Source of the DNA: Schizochytrium sp. TIO01
Taxonomy: Eukaryota > Sar > Bigyra > Thraustochytrida > Thraustochytriidae
Direction: 5' to 3'
Assembly: GCA_004764695.1 (NCBI GenBank)
Contig: SMSO01000007.1
Span: forward strand, 2,487,270-2,551,269
DNA length: 64,000 nucleotides
The position numbers and the translations under genes are program-made. Shown piece after piece: positions 58,442 to 64,000 of this stretch (position 1 is the first letter of the stretch; each line of letters opens with the position of its first letter). Under the pieces are notes generated by a model. That model did not search any database. It saw nothing but the letters and a program-made list of their open reading frames with translations, and was not told the DNA's origin.

Positions 58442-59599
58442 ATGCTCTCGCGGGTGCATCAATTTACTTGGTGGGTGGCTGTCCTTGCGGCAGTAATCTC
58501 GTTTTCTTGTTCTATACATTCTGCTCTAGGGCTGGATCCCTCAGACCCAAGCTCGAGCTCCGTCCCAGGTTTGCATTCCTGCTCATCAACTGCTATGTCC
58601 GTGCCTTCTCTCATGGACGCCGCTGTGCGTCTGGTCCCCCGCCTCAGCAAGGGCCTTCACAAGGGCCAGGCTGGTCGCATCGCCATCGTGGGTGGCTCCT
58701 TTGAGTACACTGGCGCTCCATTTTATGCTGCGATGTCGTCCCTCAAGGTTGGCGCTGATCTCTCCTTCGTGCTCTGTGAAGAGTCCGCTGCCGTACCGAT
58801 TAAGTCCTACACGCCCGAGATTATCGTAGTTCCGGCCCTCTCTGACGCCGCGTTGCACCGTGCTCTCGACCTGCTGCCGCGTGTGCATGTGCTGGTTATT
58901 GGGCCCGGTCTCGGAAGAGATGAAGGGACTCTTGCACTCGTGGAGCGAATTATTGAGGAGGCCAAATCTAAGCAGATGCCAATGGTCCTCGACGGTGACG
59001 CACTTTTCTTACTCACGAAAAAACCGCAGCTGGTCCACGGGTACGAGCGGGCGCTCCTGACTCCGAATGTGGTAGAGTTCGCCCGGCTGGAAAAAGCGCT
59101 GTTTGGCGACAACGAAGAGGCTGCAGACATGTCAGAGCTCAAGCCGGAGGCTGGGAGCAATGCGGAGCTTGGAAGGTGGATGGAGATTGATGACAGTGAT
59201 ACTTCCAGCCCGCTGTGGCGTGCGGTAAGGCTGGCACGGGAAATGGGCAATGTAACAGTAATGCAGAAGGGAGAGGTTGACGTTATTACTGATGGAAAGA
59301 GGGCTGCAATTAGCACAGCAGAGGGCTCCAACCGGCGCTGTGGAGGACAAGGAGACGTGTTGGCTGGGTCCAGTGGTGTCTTCTTACATTGGGCCTTTCA
59401 TGGTGCCAACAATGATGGTCCTGGCCTTGAGGGCGCGATTCCAGCTGCATTTGCTGCCAGTGTCCTTACTCGCACTGCAAACCAGCTCGCTTTTCAGGAG
59501 CATCACCGTAGCATGACTACACCTGATATTATTCAGCACCTTGGTATTGCGTTCAACCAGCTTTTTGACCAAGAGCAGACGGCAGACTCATCGCTGTAA
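58442..59599 (+). CDS. NAXD: ATP/ADP-dependent NAD(P)H-hydrate dehydratase
   Basis: 385 residues, intronless, starting at the ATG at 58442. It repairs hydrated NADH and NADPH (NADHX, NADPHX) by ATP- or ADP-dependent dehydration. Seen: ribokinase-like fold motifs GRIAIVGGSFEYTGAPFYAA (78-97), IGPGLGRD (153-160), LDGDAL (183-188), LTPN (206-209) and the active-site signature GSNRRCGGQGDVLAG (295-309), with D305 the expected catalytic base. An acidic insert of about 35 residues follows LTPNVVEFARLEK (about 221-256). The first 30 residues are a hydrophobic leader (WWVAVLAAVISFSCS) consistent with a signal peptide or organelle presequence. ATGs at M52 (58595) and M58 would give a leaderless cytosolic form. 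The epimerase partner NAXE is not in the window. Confidence 0.95.
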   Translation: MLSRVHQFTWWVAVLAAVISFSCSIHSALGLDPSDPSSSSVPGLHSCSSTAMSVPSLMDAAVRLVPRLSKGLHKGQAGRIAIVGGSFEYTGAPFYAAMSSLKVGADLSFVLCEESAAVPIKSYTPEIIVVPALSDAALHRALDLLPRVHVLVIGPGLGRDEGTLALVERIIEEAKSKQMPMVLDGDALFLLTKKPQLVHGYERALLTPNVVEFARLEKALFGDNEEAADMSELKPEAGSNAELGRWMEIDDSDTSSPLWRAVRLAREMGNVTVMQKGEVDVITDGKRAAISTAEGSNRRCGGQGDVLAGSSGVFLHWAFHGANNDGPGLEGAIPAAFAASVLTRTANQLAFQEHHRSMTTPDIIQHLGIAFNQLFDQEQTADSSL

Positions 59600-59930
59600 A
59601 CAATACTGAAAAAAAAAATGAAAACTTATGTAGACATTTATATGTGTATGCAAGTTGTTGAACTATCTGTTGACTAAGCTACTTTCAGAAGGCATGCGCA
59701 ATGATTTTTATTTTTTTTTCGATTTTTCTTGGGTTCATGAAATACCGTTTATCTATCTTAAGTAACTCGGAGGTCCTGTCTCCAGTTTTTGACTCCCGTT
59801 CCAAACAGAAAAGCAAACCATTAAAGTGGATTCTGTTCTCCATTCTCTCGTTTTGGAAAGGAGAAAATGCAAACAAGATTCATTTGATGGAAAAGAAACA
59901 ATTTTAGACATTATTCATGATCCAAGATTC
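59600..59930. other. Convergent spacer, no gene seen
   Basis: 331 bases between the NAXD stop and the stop of the minus-strand COPS9-like gene. It has an A9 run just after the NAXD stop and T runs near 59706-59720; only 3' UTR sequence is expected. Confidence 0.6.
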
Positions 59931-60441
59931 TCACGAAAGTTTCGGAAGGTCTTCATCAAAATCATCACCAGAGAATTCATTGAAGAAGTCCTGGTCAGTA
60001 ATGTTTACTGCATGGTCAATCATTGGGTCATCACGAAGCGAACCAATCTCATCTGATTGCCAGAATACATGCCAAACATACACAATTAGAGCTTCAGTTA
60101 GCAGAAAGCACACCTTGTCAGAAAGAAGAATAAGAGCTGTACTTACCTAGGCCACCGTAGTTCTTTCTTCCTCGCGATGGGTTGCGACGAATGCGCTGTG
60201 CATGACCTTTGGTGCTTGCACTTGGGGGCTGGGTGGCTGTGTGTAAAGTTCTATTAAGATGTATGTGAGAGTTCACAAGATAAACAACCGTAAAACGCAG
60301 AGCGCAGATGTACTCGATGATTTTTTGTTAGCATATGCCCTACTCTTTGAACCAACCACGACGCAACTGTCGCTGTTGCAGTGATGCCGCGTGGACACTT
60401 GGTTGCCTTAGCGCTTCGCCTTCTTCTTACCGGGAAGACAT
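59931..60441 (-). CDS. COPS9: COPS9/CSNAP-like small acidic protein (three exons)
   Basis: 78 residues assembled by eye from exons 60441-60431 (11 bases), 60250-60147 and 60052-59931. Each joint has GT-AG ends (donors GTAAGA and GTAAGT; acceptors AATAG and ATCAG) and the frame closes exactly. The C-terminus has D-Q-D-F-F-N-E-F followed by a short spacer and FDEDL. This resembles the acidic DFFNDF-type tail by which CSNAP (COPS9), the ninth COP9 signalosome subunit, docks on the complex. The 45 or so N-terminal residues are Arg/Ser/Pro-rich and have no counterpart that I recognise; human CSNAP is shorter, 57 residues. Known role: regulating release of the signalosome from cullin-RING ligases. 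The exon structure is moderately sure; the family call rests on the tail only. It lies tail-to-tail with NAXD. Confidence 0.55.
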
Positions 60442-61117
60442 GTTCTCTCAAGAATCCTGTTTTGCCTAGAAGGTCGTTTTGCGAAATGTCGGGAAGGAAG
60501 TGTTGCTTATTGCCAACTGTGATGAAATATCCTTTTCTATATAGAATTAATAATAATAAATAAATAAAAATAAAAAGGAATAAAATAAGGCCTATAGTAT
60601 CAGCAGCATGTAGAGAGGTCGACTAGGCCTACTAGCGAACGCGTGGAAGATTAATTTTCATTGATAGGTAATATAACCTGTGAAGGAATCAGGAATTCGA
60701 CGACCATTTATCATACCAGCAATTTGATTGTGGTGTCATGTTATTGATTGTGAAAGCTGGCTGAAAGAAATAGGAAAAAAATAAAAGAATGAATATCAAG
60801 AGAGCGCTGCTTCAATTATTTTAAATACCCCTGATCTGTCAATCATATCAATCGTAATGCAAACTATAGGAAATGGATCATCTTTCGACTGAACAAACGT
60901 TATTTCTTAAAGAGCATGAAAGAGAAGTAAATAAGAGACTAGCCAACTTGTGCTGTATATTGCACAAAATTGGTACACCACACTGAAGAGCTATCTCGAC
61001 AATGAAGGGCTTCCTAGGTAATGTTCTTCCCCTTATTTTGTTTTACTTGCGAAAACAATTTATAGAACTTGGCAAACAAACTAAAGAAGGGAAGCTATGA
61101 ACATCACTGTTAGCACC
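60442..61117. other. Spacer with the COPS9-like promoter and VOC gene 3' end
   Basis: 676 bases without an ORF of coding character, with an (AATAA)n-rich stretch at 60546-60585. It includes the 5' flank of the COPS9-like gene and the 3' UTR of the VOC gene, which is transcribed in the same direction. Confidence 0.6.
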
Positions 61118-62048
61118 TTATATCTTGCTCTTTGGGCGCTTAATTACATCGTCAATTGTTTTCGGCACATGTTGGATATCAACGTTTGGAGTAAACGGGC
61201 GCTTCGTTTGTGATGTCAGCTCCATATATTCCCCATCAGGACCAGTGAAGTAAAATGATTCCCAGGTTGTGTTTTCATTCTTCTTTGGGCCATAGCCTGA
61301 TGGAGACTCGTCAGTATGGTATAAAATGGGACTGACAAAGCCAACCTTCAGCTTCATAATACGCATTCGATACTCGCGCATTTTTGCTGGATTAACATTC
61401 CAGGCGACATGATTAACTGAACCATGCGCAGTCGCAAAGTTTCCAGTGCTCATATTCGCTACATCAATGGTAGTTACCCCAGCTACACCAGGAGGTGCAT
61501 GTGGAAACCAAAAGTAGGCTAAGGAAGCACCGTTTCCGCCATCCATAAAGAAGTGTTGTCCTTGGTCAGGTAGTGCAATTGTCTTGGTCAACCGTAGCCC
61601 AAGCCCTTCGGACCAAAACCAAATTGTTCTTGCCATATCTGAAGAAACCCATGCCACATGCTGTGGAATCAAACACATGTTACATCATAATAGTAACATT
61701 TATAAGATTGACGCTTTTGTGAGTGAGTCTTAAATTTACGGGTACATGAAACCCCGCTAGCCCCGCATATATAGCACGAAGGTGCAATCTAGGGCTTCGT
61801 ATAGTCTGACAAGGGGAGGAAGACATAATGTGGCCTTAGTGGCTGGTTTTATGCCACAACCTTTGCTTTGGACTTACATTGACTCCGTTGATCTCGATGG
61901 CATCAGATCTTGGGTGTCCAAACCTCCTGCGCAGGTCCTCCACCGAAAGCTGACGCACATCTTCGTAGGATAGCACCATTCTAAAAGGAGTGTTTATGTT
62001 CTTCGTATTTCCGGTCTGCTTGCTACATTTGTTGGTCTCCTTCGCCAT
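61118..62048 (-). CDS. VOC (glyoxalase/extradiol dioxygenase-fold) protein, two exons
   Basis: 237 residues from exons 62048-61878 (57 codons) and 61660-61118, with a 217-base phase-0 intron (donor AAT|GTAAGT, acceptor CCACAG|CAT). The joint gives EINGVN+HVAW, the usual first strand of a VOC domain. Without splicing the frame would start at a spurious ATG inside the intron (61678). Seen: paired beta-alpha-beta modules with H58, H141 (GSVNHVAW) and E204 (DGEYMEL), the expected metal triad; QHFFMDGGNG (91-100); LAYFWFPHAPP (104-114); and SFYFTGPDG (192-200). Sequence style is close to bacterial VOC proteins annotated as catechol-dioxygenase-like, but the substrate cannot be told and glyoxalase I activity is not implied. 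An alternative start is the second Met (M24). Confidence 0.85.
61661..61877 (-). other. Intron of the VOC gene
   Basis: 217 bases on the minus strand, with consensus donor GTAAGT and acceptor ATTCCACAG. Supported by restoration of the NGVNHVAW metal-binding strand; the junction lies immediately before the ligand His. Confidence 0.85.
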
Positions 62049-62781
62049 TCTGAATCTGAGTCCTACAGGTAGTAGGTACTTGTCCCAATACTTCAAAGTT
62101 AAATATTACACCCGCCAATTTTTTATTTTATTTTTTATAAATAAAAATTAGAAAACGAAAATAGTGAGGATCATATTGGATACTCTTTGAGTCTAAACAT
62201 CAGACTATCTCCGAGTATGTCATCTATTAGGAGAGCGCAAAGAGATTGAGACTGTTTGCTCAGCTCGAAGTGAAGGTTTGGAAAGTGAATTGAAATCCAG
62301 TTTACCAGTTTATGTAAAGTATTCCAGGTTTCTCGTTAGTACTAGTTTAATTGTTTCTTTCGTATTATTATTCAGCTTATTTAGCTATTATTTATCATTT
62401 ATTCTTGACTTAGTGTTTACAAAACAAAATAAAACAATATATACTAGTAGGGGCCTACCAGTAGTATTTTAAACATTAAAAATCAACGAGAGGATCGATT
62501 TTCTTTCAAGGAAGTACATGAGTCCGACAGCATTTTTTTGTTGTTGTTATTCCAAATACAGAGAGATACATGAATTATTGTCCCGGGTAATGCAACCTTT
62601 TCTTTATTTCAAAGAAGCCGAGGCTGACTTTTAAACTCAATTGTGGAATGCGGATGTTCATAGTCAAGGGCCTATGTTCCATAAGTTCTGGTTAATGTGT
62701 TATCCGTTATTTGGCAAAGTTTGAGTATAGAACATCGAGAGACCCAGACACGAAATACAGGGACTACAACTACTGGACGTG
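62049..62781. other. Divergent spacer, no gene seen
   Basis: 733 bases between the divergent VOC and coiled-coil genes. AT-rich, with short T and A runs. It presumably holds both promoters; no element is individually recognisable. Confidence 0.6.
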
Positions 62782-63405
62782 ATGGAGACTGATGCGGGAG
62801 AAGAGAAAGTACTTGACCTCAATGAGAGCGCTACCATTGCTGCTCTGCGAGCAGAGTTGGCAGCTGCCCGAGAAGCTGTAATTGAGACACAGAGGGATTG
62901 TGCTCGAATAGTTCAAGAGCTAGAGGAACGAGTTAACCTGCATCAAGGAGACATTGTGCCGCTTGAAATCCATGAACGTGTGAAAAGAGAAGGGGAGGCA
63001 CGTATCAATGCTTCAAATGATCGTATGGTAGCACTAGATCGCAGATTTAGAGAGTTGTGGCGAGATATGCGCTTAGAGAATGGACAGGTGCGAGAAGCTG
63101 TGGACAATGCTCGGAAAGCTATGCAAGAGGAGCGCCAACTACGTCTTGCAGCAGAAACTCGAGTTCGTCAAAATGAAGCACATATTACCAAACTCACCCG
63201 AGATAATTTGAAGCTACAGTCTCTTCTGAAGCAAGCGGAGGAAAAGGCATCACTTATGCGCACGATTGCTCGGATTCGCGAGGAAACCGACGATGCCGAA
63301 ACTTCGGCTAGTATTCTCGGATTTGACGGATTAGTAAAAAAGATCAGACACGTTTCTGAAGAAGTTGAACGACAAGTAACTTTTCATGAAAATCCCACGC
63401 GTTGA
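62782..63405 (+). CDS. Coiled-coil protein of unknown function
   Basis: 207 residues from the ATG at 62782; one codon upstream is a GTG that extends the frame. Almost the whole chain (about 15-180) is helical heptad-type sequence rich in Glu, Arg, Ala and Leu, with two breaks around the GDIVP and NASND segments. The last 30 residues (FDGLVKKIRHVSEEVERQVTF) form a further amphipathic helix. There are no membrane segments, Cys clusters or catalytic motifs. Coiled-coil proteins of this size are often cytoskeletal, centrosomal or flagellar, but no family signature is visible, so no function is assigned. Its stop lies 138 bases from the convergent TPR gene. Confidence 0.75.
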   Translation: METDAGEEKVLDLNESATIAALRAELAAAREAVIETQRDCARIVQELEERVNLHQGDIVPLEIHERVKREGEARINASNDRMVALDRRFRELWRDMRLENGQVREAVDNARKAMQEERQLRLAAETRVRQNEAHITKLTRDNLKLQSLLKQAEEKASLMRTIARIREETDDAETSASILGFDGLVKKIRHVSEEVERQVTFHENPTR

Positions 63406-63543
63406 CACTAATTCAATTAGTGGTTGAAAAGTTCAAGCGGGAACTAAAGATACAGCTGTAGATAATAATTTCGACATTGGACTCATGAAAAATGGAAATA
63501 CTATTAGGAAGAACAAGAAACAGATATAAGAGATCATAATTAT

Positions 63544-63990
63544 CTAATCATCTGCAGAAACCTCGTCAAGGCGTGCCAGTGCACGCATTCGCCAAGCGCT
63601 AGCTCCTGGCTGCGATGGGTTTAGGTTTAAACTGTGCTGTAGACTCGTGGCGGCTAACTCATAGTTGCTAGAGTAATATGCACAGACTCCAATATTATAC
63701 AAAGTTGCTGCATGGTCACCGACGTGGACCCTAGATGCCTCAAAAGCCTCGATTGCAAGTGCATAGCGACGCAGTGCCATAAGTACTCTGCCAATCTCGA
63801 AAGAAGCATCTTGAACGGGTTGAGGAGATAGTAATTGTCCCAGAGGCGCAGTTGCAACAGACGAAGACAAATTGTATGTTCGTTGCGGGGTCAAATAACA
63901 GCGAGCTCGAACCGCAGCAACGTCCTGCACAAGATCGTGAGCTTGGCGCTCTGTGGCGAATGGGGCTTGATTTATGATAGATTTACGCAT
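63544..63990 (-). CDS. TPR-repeat protein, C-terminal part
   Basis: 148 residues from the ATG at 63990. The frame stays open to the window edge, so this may be only the C-terminal part or last exon. Two tetratricopeptide repeats are visible: about 63-95 (SFEIGRVLMALRRYALAIEAFEAS) and about 96-128 (LYNIGVCAYYSSNYELAATSL, then LNLNPSQ), with the usual G/A/Y/A positions. They are followed by a short helix and an acidic end. TPRs mediate protein-protein contacts; the partner and pathway are unknown. The N-terminal 60 residues show no repeats and could be linker. Confidence 0.7.
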   Translation of the reverse strand: MRKSIINQAPFATERQAHDLVQDVAAVRARCYLTPQRTYNLSSSVATAPLGQLLSPQPVQDASFEIGRVLMALRRYALAIEAFEASRVHVGDHAATLYNIGVCAYYSSNYELAATSLQHSLNLNPSQPGASAWRMRALARLDEVSADD

Positions 63991-64000
63991 TCGATAGAAC

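Overview
The window is nuclear DNA from a microbial eukaryote, most likely a stramenopile of the labyrinthulomycete (thraustochytrid) kind. The lineage is inferred from three things: a fungal/oomycete-type plasma-membrane proton pump with an enlarged extracellular loop, a 15.4-kb intronless gene of the DUF3638/DUF3645 family, and mostly intronless genes with a few short GT-AG introns. No organellar, bacterial, viral or transposon genes were recognised.

Layout. A Golgi-type sulfotransferase gene (315-1766, minus) sits at the left. It is followed by about 27 kb (1.8-28.9 kb) with no convincing gene. That stretch is packed with tetranucleotide and other simple repeats, including two long (CTTT)n tracts, and has scattered GC-rich islands. 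A doubtful small ORF (28926-29270) precedes the very strongly codon-biased plasma-membrane H+-ATPase (29585-32743, plus). From 32.7 to 41 kb the spacers look different: AT-rich and almost free of microsatellites. They hold a small basic Cys/His protein (34656-35114, minus) and a nucleotide-sugar transporter of the SLC35B/Yea4 type, whose first 32 codons lie on a separate exon (37928-39254, plus).

From 40939 to 56373 (minus) one uninterrupted frame encodes a 5144-residue protein. It has a low-complexity N-terminal region rich in adaptor-type short motifs, a predicted SF2-helicase/SecA-like ATPase core (Walker A, DEVD, SGT and QxxxRMRG motifs in order), a Gln/Glu run, EF-hands and a VPS62-like C-terminus. 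It is the most interesting object in the window.

The right end is compact: NAD(P)H-hydrate dehydratase (58442-59599, plus), a three-exon small acidic protein with a COPS9/CSNAP-like tail (59931-60441, minus), a two-exon VOC/glyoxalase-fold protein (61118-62048, minus), a coiled-coil protein (62782-63405, plus) and the C-terminal part of a TPR protein (63544-63990, minus).

No operon-like logic applies. The genes are unrelated housekeeping or trafficking functions (proton-motive force, nucleotide-sugar import, sulfation, metabolite repair, COP9 signalosome). Start codons were chosen as ATG only, and introns were placed by eye from GT-AG signals combined with protein-family continuity.
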